A stretch of 64,000 bases of DNA from Seriola aureovittata (Eukaryota > Chordata > Actinopteri > Carangiformes > Carangidae): contig NC_079386.1 of assembly GCF_021018895.1 (NCBI RefSeq), forward strand, positions 2,207,501 through 2,271,500, written 5' to 3'. The notes below the pieces were generated by a model. That model was not told the DNA's origin. It saw only the letters and a list, made by a program, of their open reading frames with translations, and did no database searches. The position numbers and the translations under genes are program-made. Below, piece after piece: positions 12,546 through 23,191 of this stretch (positions are counted from its first letter, which is position 1; each line of letters begins with the position of its first letter).

Positions 12546-12689
12546 CCTTCACCAGAGAACAGCGGAGACATAATAAATATGTTCAAATGTGATCAGGACC
12601 TCAATGAGTCAGAGTCAGATACTCCTGCTGCTCAGTACTGAAACTTAAGTGAAGTTTATTTCTAAAGCAAATTTAAACACAGCTTAAAG

Positions 12690-13690
12690 TGAAAAAACTA
12701 CTGAATTTCCCCTAGGGGATAAATAAAGTATCTATCTATCTACACGGTATATTAAATATAAAGTAAAGGTGAAAACACAAAGAGAAACACACAAACAATA
12801 AACAACCAGGGACAAATACAGAATCATAAACATGACAGATAAAGAACAAACATACAGATAAAGATCAGCGACCAGTTCTGGGACAGGAGCGATTTGTTTG
12901 TCAGATCTAAGAGACCCAGAAGCTGAGTACCAGTGAAGAAGGTCTGTGATGTAAGACAGGTCCAGACCATTTAGAGCCTTGAAACCAATTAACAAGGTCT
13001 TAAACTGGATTTCAATGGGGAGCCGGAGAAGAGAGGCTGGGATTGGGGTGATGCACTTTGGACCATCTGCAGGCGAGATAATGAAAACTGTGGGAGGCCC
13101 AAGTATAGGGAATTACAATAATCAAGTCATGATGGGATGAAGGTGTGAATTACTTTTTCTTTATCATGGAAATAAAGAACTGGCTTGAGAAAATGATTCT
13201 GAACTGATAAAAAACTATTTTTAACAACAGAACTGACTGAGCTCAGAATCAAAGATAACACCCAGGTTTGTTGAATGACGCTTCACATATGGGGTGGAGT
13301 GGTCTGGTTTACTAGCGAGATGGCTTCTGGACTTGGAGGGACCAAAGATAATTCTTTCAGTTTTGTCGCTGTTTATTTGCCATCCGGCTTTTAATGTCAT
13401 CAAAACAGTCCAGGAGGCTGTAGGGAGTCCTTAGATTCTAGTGTGAAGTGAAACTGTGAATCATCAGTATAGACTTGACAGCACATGTTATACTTCCTCA
13501 TGGTGTTTCCAAGTGGGAGCATGTAGAGACTGAACAGAAGTGGTCCGAGGATGGATCCCTGATGGATCCCTGAGGAACCCCACAGGTCGTCACCTTTTCC
13601 AGAGGAAAACTGACCTATTGTCCTTGAGAAGGTCCTGTGTTTAAGATAGGATCTAAACCAGTTTAATATATTTCAGATGAACATGAGAAG
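12690..13690 (-). mobile_element. LINE relic, L2/CR1-like reverse transcriptase 3' part
   Basis: On the minus strand the decayed reading frame shows the RT signature GSILGPLLFSLYMLPLGN near 13540. A YTDDSQ version of the YADD catalytic box follows near 13460, then NSDKTERIIFGPSKS and GLPQFSLSRLQ. The C-terminal FKALNGLDLSYITDLL block is near 12950. Stops and frameshifts interrupt it. The 3' end near 12690-12745 carries GATA repeats followed by CTTTATTTATCCCCTAGGGG, a typical tail of fish LINEs. The 5' half is absent. Confidence 0.85.
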
Positions 13691-13906
13691 CCATCTGCAT
13701 CTGCCTAAGGGAGCGGGTTGAATTGTCCAACCACTGGTGGATGTAAGTTTGGGGTGTCTACTCTCTTGAAGGAGGCTACAGAGTCCAGGATAGCTGAGCA
13801 GGAGGAACAGAAGAGGGAAATTAAGACAGATGGTTTGGGGTGCTGTGGAGTCAAAGATGTCTGCTTCAGAAACCTGGGTAAAGTTATATTTCTTATCTTC
13901 CATATG

Positions 13907-14300
13907 CAGTGACAAGAAAAATATGTGAATCCTGTGGAATGACCTGGTCATGAAATCTCAACGGATCTTCATCTAAGTCACAGATGTAGACAAAGTCAGT
14001 ATCACACCAACAGTTATAATCTGTTGTGTCGTTATTGAACACAGTCATTAAACATTCACAGCTCTGGTGGAAACAGTCAGTGAACCTTGGATTTAATAAC
14101 TGGTTGAACCTCCCTTGGCTCCAATAACCTGAAACTAGCTCTTCCTGTAGCTGCTGATCAGACCTGAGCGGCTCTCTTCTGCTCAGTCCACAGCATCTCT
14201 ACTGGATTCAGGTCTGGTCTCTGACTGGACCACTCCAGAAGGAGGATTTTCTTAGTCTGAAGTCATTCTATAGTAGATTTAGACTGGTTGTTCTGCTGAA
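13907..14300. mobile_element. DNA transposon relic, fragment
   Basis: The run from AAAAATATGTGAATCCTGTG to the GGACCACTCCAGAAGGAGG block resembles, from memory, a widespread Tc1-like-associated fish repeat. No intact frame or end is present. Confidence 0.5.
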
Positions 14301-15094
14301 TTAAGGTGCTAATTGACTTTGAATGAATGACATGGAATCCCCTCAGGGGCAGCAGTCAAGGCCTGATCTGGGGCCTGCAAGTATCTACATGTATCTATCA
14401 ACAATTCCACCAAAACCTTTGTGGAACAGTAGGAGACATTGATTTTTCATGGTATCTGCAGCCTCTGAAAGACTTTTATAGAGAACCAGTTTTCAAAACT
14501 AAAATATAATCCAATAATAATCTGTGGAATATGTGTGAATAAACAGATGTACACAAAACAAGAAAAGAGTGTAATGGAGTGCCACGAAGAGACCTGCCGG
14601 CATGATGAAACAAAGGAAGAAAAGTTTTCATACTTCCAAATCTATAATTAGGGAACAGGAAGGTAAAGGCTTGTTGTGAGCAGTGACTGTGAAACCTGCT
14701 GTTGTTTGTCTCTGAGGGGCAGCAGAGATAGAGCCTGTAAGTCTTTATCCTACCTGTGATCTCTTTCATGTGCAGGCTGTTCATATCAGAGGCATCAACA
14801 GGCTGCAGTCCTCATCTCCTCAGACCATCTTTAAAGCCCACGCTCTACACACCACAGTCAGAGGGGTGGGGTCATGAGGCTCCATCACCGCTCCATCAAC
14901 ATCTCGGTCTGTTTATCAGAGCATCTACACCAGCAGGATGTTCCTGTGTGGGAAATAACAGCACGATACACAGGGTTTAAAAGGGCCTGTGCTGATCACA
15001 GCCTTTAGCCTAAATGCTAGTTTCTCCGGTTAGGGACCACATTTCCCATAAACCCTGCTGATTATGGTTCTTGCTCCCCTTTGCCCCAAAGAGG

Positions 15095-15440
15095 TCCCTG
15101 AAGAAAACCTGATCCAGAGTCCAGGAGACCTGAGACTGGAGAGACGGTTCACCTTTCAGCTCCACAGTGACCTGAAAGCAAACACCAACACTGCAGAGTC
15201 TTCAGGACCGGGTCTCTGACTGTCCCTGAGTGTCCCAGACAAAGTCCACACCTAAACCTCATAGACCATCTGTGGAGAGACCTGAAGAGGACAGTTCACA
15301 GACACTTCCTGTCCGGTCTGAGTCTGAGAGGATCAGACGGGAAGAATCCAGGTTCAGAGCTCAAGAAGACTGAATCTGGAACTGCTGCTGAAAGGGGGTC
15401 CTACAAAGAACTGGATCAAGTGTCAGAATCTTTCTGACGC
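15095..15440 (+). mobile_element. Tc1-like transposase relic, 3' portion
   Basis: GAAAACCTGATCCAGAGTCC, AGACGGTTCACCTTTCAGCT and the following CCACACCTAAACCTCATAGA correspond in order to the C-terminal part of a fish Tc1-like transposase gene, with stops. The first 75 bases are almost identical to 38592-38668. Confidence 0.75.
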
Positions 15441-15731
15441 CTCTGTGTATATACCGTATATATGACATCATCAGCTTACAGTGATGCAACAATGTGTAAT
15501 GAATATTTTCTGTTGTAGCTGCCTGAGAATGTAACCACTTTATACACAGCGAGGTAGTTTAGTCCAGACTCACAAAGCCAGTCTGAGGAGCTGTGAGATG
15601 ATTCGTTCTGATACACACACATGTATTCATTATCATAACTATTGCTCTGTAATCTTCAAGTATACTTAAATACAATACCTGAGTAAATGTACTTTGTTAC
15701 CTTCCACTGCCTGCAGTAGTCAAATATTCTT

Positions 15732-15753
15732 TACACACACACACACACACACA
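15732..15753. repeat. (CA)n microsatellite
   Basis: About eleven CA units. Confidence 0.9.
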
Positions 15754-17241
15754 TTCCGCCTGACTGTGTTTCACAAACAAACAGACACACCTCCGCAGCT
15801 ACACCAACCACTACACTGTGACATTAGAGACTCAGTGATGAGGAAGTGTGAGGTGGTAGAATGCTGTTGGTCCAGTAGAGCTGCACTCAGCTGGAGGGTG
15901 AATGAGAACAGCTCTGACGCTCTGGAGTCTGATGGTGGTTGGTCTGTCGGAGTCTCACTGTCCAATCGAGGAAAACCGCTGTTAGACCACAGGAAGCAGT
16001 TCGTATTAATCCAAGCAATTCCTGTATAATAATACTATTAGTTTAACGAAACACCCACTGTCACACTGATGATATCTGAATAGTTGTTTAGGTACACAAA
16101 CGCAAAAAAAAACATGCGTCATGTACGTCCAGAGAAAGAGGGTTGACGATAGATAGACAGTAGATGATAAAACGTGTAAATGAATTAATCAAGAACCAAG
16201 TTAATTAAATAGGCTGTCGTTTAAAAATGATCCCTGAGCCCACGGTTCAGCTCTAAAGTGTTTTATCTTTTCTGAACCGCTGATGACTGGAACAAGGTTT
16301 TTTAGATTGTCTGAGATTGCAGTACGTCAGGGGGTCAAAGGCCTGTCTATACTCGGCCCTCAGTGAGTCAGACTCAGCCCAGAGCCTCCATCACTACAGG
16401 CCCAGGGGGAGGGGGGGCAGTAAGGGGGCAGAAAAGCCTCCCCTCTGACTATGTGACAGAAACAAATACCACTAGAGGGAGTGAGAAAATTTGTTTTAGT
16501 CATTTGTTTGAATGAACTGCCTGGACAACACACAGAGGATAATGATGGAGCAGAGTTTCACACCAGCGTCTGAGCTTCCAGCTCACCCGGACTCAGGTAG
16601 GACGAGGAGGTTTGTTCACCCCCCCCCCCCCCCTCCCCCTCCCTCCTCTAATGGAGGATGTAAAGGATGTAACTTCTCCTGTTTTCAGACAAAACAAAGA
16701 TCCTTATCGCAGATTATCATGACTCAGAAATGCAGCCGATCTCGTGTTCAGGGTGACGTTCATTACAGCTGAAGTGGCACCGCTGCCATGACAGCAGCCA
16801 CCCACCCATTCACCTGCGTGCTAACAAACAGCACCGTGGCTCACCTGCAGATGAGGGTGTGCATGTTTTAAAAAAGAGAAGGAAGACAGGGGAAAGCCTT
16901 TAAACCTGAGGGGCATTGTGGGTAAAGACCACGACACTTAATCTGACTGATTTCCAGTAAGTTGGCGTAATGTTCAACAACACTTCCAGTTATAAATCCT
17001 TTGTTTTAAAACGAGGCGCGGACTCATTGTTGCCCCTCAACGACCATCCAGTACCAGTGGGTGGGGGCGGCGCCGAGCCGGTGACGGTTTGGTTCAGCGC
17101 ACGGAGGCAACACAAAGGTGCGACGCCTGCTTCATCAGGTGTTTTCAAACAGGTTCTTCAGTTTTACAAGAGAAGATGAACTGGTTTGATAAACACATCG
17201 AAATAATTGTTTGAACAGCAGCAAGCTGTTCTATGACAAAA

Positions 17242-17323
17242 TTTACAGGTCCGTGTAGTCTAAAGGTAGATGTGCATGTGTTGTTTGATTATAGATCAGG
17301 TCTAGGTTCTATATTAACCCCCC

Positions 17324-17392
<69 letters not shown>

Positions 17393-17685
17393 GGACCCGC
17401 CATCCAACCTTGCAGGATTTGGTTTTTCTGAGTGTTTTACCTGAAATCTGATATAGTTTTATTGCATCACTCAGAAAACAGTCAGCCAATCAGAAGAGAG
17501 ACTCAGAGCCTCCTCTCTTCTGATTGACTCACCGACCTGTTGTTACTAGAGCTCCAGAGAGAAGCCTGAGAGAGGAGATGTAAAACTACACTGAGATGGA
17601 TTTTGGTTCTTAAAACCACAAATATATCTTCTTATGGATCAACACTTCAAATAAAACACAGGAGAGGAAAATATGGAGCTTGAAA
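17242..17685 (+). mobile_element. Non-autonomous TIR element, family A, copy 2
   Basis: It has the same terminal blocks and interior as 10881-11382. The middle segment, about 190 bp in copy 1, is replaced by a C run plus AC array at 17318-17391. The palindrome with CCAATCAG is kept at about 17484-17528 with shorter arms. Confidence 0.8.
17318..17391. repeat. (C)n(AC)n compound microsatellite inside TIR element copy 2
   Basis: A 23-base C run followed directly by about 25 AC units. Confidence 0.95.
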
Positions 17686-17882
17686 GCCACCTCTGTGGTA
17701 GTCCCTGCTACACCGGGCGTCTCCACATTTTTGCCATGATGACACACACAGACTCACAAGGTGCAAACAAAGGATGGAACAGAAGGGTGTGGGATCCCTG
17801 TGCTTTCATAGAGGGCCCATAAAGTCAGGAGGTGGTGAGGGAACAAGGTTGTGGAAGATCATGTAAGAATGAAGCGGCTCAG

Positions 17883-17886
<4 letters not shown>

Positions 17887-17940
<54 letters not shown>
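17887..17940. repeat. (GT)n microsatellite
   Basis: About 27 uninterrupted GT units. Confidence 0.95.
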
Positions 17941-17942
<2 letters not shown>

Positions 17943-18333
17943 AGCTCTACACAAGCATCTAATGAGAGAACTTCTGATGTACACCCCTCCTCTGTGTCTC
18001 CATGTGTTTGTATGCGCACGTCTGCATGCATGTGAATGTGTGTGTAGCAGGACGTAGTTTGTCGTGCTCTCTGCAGACAGTAGTTCCTGCAGGAATGCAG
18101 CAGGTACTGAACTTTAACATCCAATGTTTCCATCAGTCCCTTGGAGGCTGCTGAGCTCAGCTCTGTCTCTCTGAGGCGATTTCACTCTGTTTCCTCCTCC
18201 TCAGTAAAGACGGAGACGACGGCAGCCTGAGCTGAAGACCTTCACTTCACAGCAGTCGCTGCTAAAACATGGAGGTTATGTCTGGATTGTGTGTCACCAC
18301 AGTAAAAACCCTGTTGGTAACCACCACCTGATT

Positions 18334-18335
<2 letters not shown>

Positions 18336-18400
<65 letters not shown>

Positions 18401-18408
18401 ACACACAG
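18336..18408. repeat. (CA)n microsatellite
   Basis: About 30 CA units, then a GACA interruption and more CA. Confidence 0.95.
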
Positions 18409-19103
18409 GGCTGACCGCAGCTCTTTGTGGAGACTTTTAAGTCACTCTCTGAGGATCCATGGCAACCACTTGTTGAAGCCTCACTGCTCGTTGCTAAGTG
18501 ATGGGATGTATTAGACCAGAAAATCCCTCCATTGACACTCCCTCCACCCCCTTCTCCACCCACACCCCTCCCTCTCCCTACCCCATCCCTATCTACCCGT
18601 GGACCTCAGCCAAAACAACCCACATATACGCTCTCACTTCCGCCGGTTACTTACAGCAACAAATGTTCATTTCTCTTCCGTTCGATTCAGACACAGTGAA
18701 GGAAGTTAAAGCCGGTGTTATAACTTTAATTAACGGGCAAAACTCCACGTCATCGTGCTTCAGCTGCAGTGTCACATCAACTCTGCACAACCTGGTGTTT
18801 TTATTCAGAGAAATGTGGTAAACCCCTGACAAAGAACCTCCTATATCTATATGGTTCCAGGAGTCCTTGAGAGCGTTCCACAGGTTCTTAATGAGGTTCC
18901 TGGGATCCTTGAGGGGCTCGAGGAGTTCCTGAGGGGGGTTCGGTTCTCGGGGTGGAATGGTAGCCTGTGATTTTGCCATAATTAACATGACTATAAATGT
19001 CTCCAAACACAGGTTTGATAATTAAAGGCTTCATTAACTAAACTGTGAAAGTTCATCACTCGGATCTGAGCTGCTGGAGAAGTTGGAGGAGCTGCTGGTT
19101 TTC

Positions 19104-19230
19104 ACCCCCCCCCCTCCTCCCCCTCCTCCCCCTCCTCCCCCTCCTCTCTGCATCTGTTCCCCTCCTCCCCCTCCTCCTCCTGTTGATCCTGGTGCCCGCA
19201 TCTTTTCTCCCCCTCCTCCCCCTCCCCTCA
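19104..19230. repeat. C-rich polypyrimidine tract with CCCCTCCT units
   Basis: A C run followed by repeated CCCCTCCT and similar units. The minus strand is G-rich and could form G-quadruplexes. Confidence 0.85.
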
Positions 19231-19234
19231 CTGA

Positions 19235-19530
19235 CCGATTAGCCAGTGCGGGGTTCTCTCACATTTCCATGAGAAAGGCGGCGGTCGGTGAAAGGGTTAA
19301 GCCTGAGGACGAAGCCCCCAAAAGCAGCCCTAATTTTCTGCCCGGCGGGGGAGTGGGCGAAGCGGGGAGAGGGAACAAAGACGCCCGGGGGAGGAGCGGA
19401 GACTCCGGCTTTACTATATGCACCTGCGGCCTGAAAAGCCGCGGACAATGCGCCTCCGAAACGGCCAATTACGAGCGGGCCATCCACCCGCTTTCTGTGT
19501 GGAGAGGGGAGGGGGAGGGAGGGAGTGAAA
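19235..19530. other. Unique GC-rich island 3' of sox19, possible regulatory element
   Basis: CpG-dense, non-repetitive sequence in an otherwise AT-rich, repeat-filled region. Both strands stay open over 400 bases, but the predicted peptides look like translated GC-rich DNA. It contains ACAATG (SOX-type) and several AATTA/ATTAG homeodomain-type words. A conserved enhancer or an unannotated noncoding first exon are both possible. No function is assigned. Confidence 0.35.
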
Positions 19531-20300
19531 AGGTGGAGGAGGGGAAGAGGGAAAGTGAATTTTAAAAGAGAGTAAAGATAAGAAAGTAAATAATCAAGCT
19601 TTAAATCATTCTGGGCTCTATAGACCATCACCCCCATTCACCCTCACCCATCACATCCTCCCCTGCTCCCCCGCTCAGGCTCACTTTGTCCCGGGGTTCA
19701 GTGAGAGCCGCCCCGGCCTGAGAGGACGCTGTGACGGTGGGAAAGGTTCTTTCTGGTCCCCTTCTGGTCTCTGGTCTGCCTCTCTTTATCTCTATCTGCT
19801 TTGGATGATGAGGTCATGTTGGAAACAACAGCTGAGAAACACCAGTTACCAAATCCCAGTCACACCAGTAACCCAGCTGAGTGTTTCAGATTCAATAACA
19901 CTCACAATGATAAGAGTGGAGAAACGTGTTGTAATTCACTTCACAAGCATGAGTTTAGTTTCCTGCTGTTATAGCTCCTCGCTTCTTTCATTCATCTCTA
20001 TGTGGAAACAGAAAACCTGTTTGACTCTTGCAAGACACTGAACTCTGTGTTTTTTTTTTTTTATCATTTTATCATTTTCATTCAGTGCAGACTTGTGTAA
20101 TCCAGCTGTTTACCTCACACCATAAATGACATTGTAAAACAAACTGCTGCAGCTCTGACTCTCACTGGTTTAAACATTTCTACCGAGGGTTTATTCTTTA
20201 TTCTTCTGTCTTCATCCAGCCGCATTATTTGGATGTTTAAAGGTTGTTCAGTGATTTTCATATGAAATCCAAAGAAAGCCTGATGTGAGATATGGACTAT

Positions 20301-20670
20301 CACTCAGTGACCACTTTATTAGGTACACTGGCAAAACTTCATTCAGCCCAAGACGAAAGCTCAGCCGTAAGATGATGATGAGTTTTATGTTCACTCAGCT
20401 GTTTCTCACTGAGTCACAGTTAGAGCGGTTGAGTTCTACACATGTGTGTTTATGTTCTGGCTGCTCATGTTAGTGGACTGAATGGAAACAGTTCAGGTGA
20501 GTTAACGCCTCTAAAAAACCCAAACAGTATTCGTATTTTCATTACCTCATCAGCTGATGAAGACAGTGTAATACGGTTGGAAGCTCCAGAAGAAGTAAGT
20601 CGACTTTGAGCTGGAAAGTTTGAAGCTGTTGTATTGGAACTGTGCGTTCCTAATAAAGTGGCTACTGAAG
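20301..20670. mobile_element. Internally deleted Tc1-like element with both terminal inverted repeats
   Basis: The left end CAGTGACCACTTTATTAGGT and the right end CCTAATAAAGTGGCTACTG are inverted copies of a well-known fish Tc1-like end. The 370 bp between them has no transposase. The transposase fragment at 54444-54917 appears to belong to the same family. Confidence 0.85.
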
Positions 20671-20738
20671 ATTTCTATATACATATATATAAAGACAAAG
20701 ACATTAACACGATATTAATGAAAAAAGGATTTGTTCTT

Positions 20739-20744
20739 TTTATT
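20739..20744 (-). promoter_or_regulatory. Candidate distal poly(A) signal of sox19
   Basis: AATAAA on the minus strand, 1.57 kb downstream of the sox19 stop. Other AATAAA words on that strand occur near 21135 and at 22066-22071. Which is used cannot be told. Confidence 0.3.
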
Positions 20745-22313
20745 AATATTGTCATGAATCCCATAACAAAGATTTTTTAATCAAAAAGGAATCAGACTCT
20801 TAGTATAAGAGCCTAAAAATAATGTGTACATTATTTACACGGATGCTACACAGAGGAAGTCTAACACACGGCAGCATTTACACACAAAGAGATTCATCCT
20901 AACGTCAGTACAACAGTTAACTTTTAAAATACTGGGGCACCAGTGTAAACATTCATCATCACTTCCTCAGCGTCTGTTCCCAGTGCATGTTTAGTTAGAG
21001 ATGAATCTAGCACAGTCAATACTGAGCGTCTGCAGAAAATCAAAGTTTCCTTTAGGTCCGTAGCAGCAGAGACAGCAGGTTAGACAGAAACAGACATGAC
21101 AGAGGCGTCAGGCTGAGAGAGGCTGATTAAAAACGCTCCTTTATTATCTTATAGAAAGTGAAAAACTTTAGGAAACAAGGTGGAGATTTAGTCTGAGACT
21201 TCCTCTCTAACAAACAGCTGATTCAAATAAAACACGTCTGAAGTCCCTCTGTCAGTCCAGTGGACCTGGTGGAAGACGCAACTTGCGAGTCTTAAACCTG
21301 CTGTTTGGAGTCGAACAACTGAAATGTGCCGTTTCATATTAAATTCACTTAATGAGCCTAAAAAAAAAAACAAAAAAAAACAACAACTCCTGCCTAGAGC
21401 AAAGTGACAATGAAAACACAGACGTTGCCACGACAACGCAACATCATTTACATCAGAAGGTCAAAACCTAAAAACTAATTATAGCAAATAAAACTGGCAC
21501 AGGCAGCAAACACACACTCTGCTTGATCTGGACCCGCAGGATGTGGAACCAGGGTTCTCCATCCTCCGATCGTAGAAGCCGCCATGTTGTGTTTACTTCC
21601 TGTGGATGCAGTGCTGATTGTCCAACAGGTGTCCAACAGGTGTCCTCCGTGTCGTCCAACAGGATTTCAGCAGTGAGAAATATAAAAATACAAACAGCAC
21701 TAAAACCAAAGCCAAGGCACAAAGAGTTCATTTAAAAACAGCTCTGTTATTCAAGTTGTGCATTTCCTTCCCGTTTCCCCACCGGCACCCAGCTGTTCCC
21801 AGCTCCGCCCACACAGCGGGACGGGACGGGACAGCCCCCCTCCCCTCCCCTCCCCTCCCCCGGCCTCTCTCTGGGCGTGGTGGAGCTGTGTGAGTGCCAG
21901 CGTCACAAGTGTTTAAGGAAAATCTTTTGACTCATTATGAATAAGTTCTAAAAATATAAAAAAGACAAAAGTAGCATTTTGTAATATGTACACAATAAAC
22001 AGGCGTGGCCCCGGTCGTCACGTCTGCTGGAGGGCGGAGGGGGGGGGGCACAGTGGTGGAGGGTGTTTATTTGAACTGATGTGGCACCAAAGAGGTAGAA
22101 AAACAGCTGTTCAGTGATATAAACATCGTGTGTCTGTGTCTGCAGGCACATGAGAGACGGTATGAGAGACGCCGTCCGCCGTCTAAACCCCGCCCCCCCT
22201 TCGCACCAGACTCCACCTCCTGTCCGGCCAGCTGTGCATCATGAGCATTTCTGGTTCTCCCCCCTCAGTTCGACCCCCTACCCGCCCCCCCCCCCATCAG
22301 TCCCGCTCCAGTC

Positions 22314-23151
22314 CTAGATGTGTGTGAGCGGGACAGTCCCAGTGAGGTAGTGCTGCTGGACGCTGGTGTAGCCCCTCTGTGCAGTCGTGGGGTCGCCGGC
22401 GTCGCCTCCTGGTCCAGGAATGTACATGCTGATCATGTCCCTGAGGTCTCCCTGCAAAGGCCCCCGGTGGTGGTTGGGCGTGCCGGTCGGAGGCGAGTGG
22501 GACACTGGTTCTGCCTTCACCATGGACATGGTGACCGGGCTGGGCTGCTGGGGACTGCTGCTGTAGGACATGGGGCTGCGGAGAGGACGGGACAAGTCAG
22601 ACGTCAACACATGCACACAGGATCAGGTTCAGGCAGTAAAAACCAGACCACGAGAGAACCTGGTTCTCTATGAACCCACATTCACAGGAAGCAGCAGACG
22701 TCTCTCCGGAGTCATTTAAACACAATGATCCTCATGCTGCTCTCAGCTCCTGTCCTGAGCTTCATCATGTTCACATCAACCAGCACAGAGAGCACAGATG
22801 GAGACGTTCACAGGGTTTCTGTTAGAAAGCTAACCAAGATCACTTCAAGTCACGCAAACACAGCGACGATGAAGAGAGTGTGTGGACACAGTTTCAGCTG
22901 TGCTCTGCTGCTGCAGGTACAGAGGCTGGAAATCACATTCCTGTCCGACAGAAAACTCATCCCCAATTCCTTAACATCTATAAACAACTTTAAAGCAACT
23001 TTTTATCCATTAAAAAAAAAAAAAAAAAAAAAAAGTGAAAATGCGGATTAAAAAAATGTGATTGTAAAGAAAACGATTGTGTCAAATCAGCAGCATTAAA
23101 ATTAAAACAAATGAAGTGAGAATCAGTTTTACTCAGAGCTGATATTATTTT

Positions 23152-23191
<40 letters not shown>

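Larger units (their letters stand above)
7818..20690. other. Intergenic block between mpdu1 and sox19
   Basis: About 13 kb without a supported gene. It begins with the mpdu1 3' UTR, in which I saw no canonical AATAAA within the first 500 bases. The rest is mobile-element debris (listed separately), simple repeats and one GC-rich island near 19240. Open frames here are short and have no recognisable family signature. Confidence 0.7.

Noticed and set aside
13221..13403. Small ORF with NSDKTERIIFGP as an independent gene
   Set aside because: It is part of the LINE relic at 12690-13690.
19083..19637. Open frames of 160 and 132 residues on both strands
   Set aside because: GC-rich DNA is open by chance; proline runs and lack of splice signals argue against a protein.
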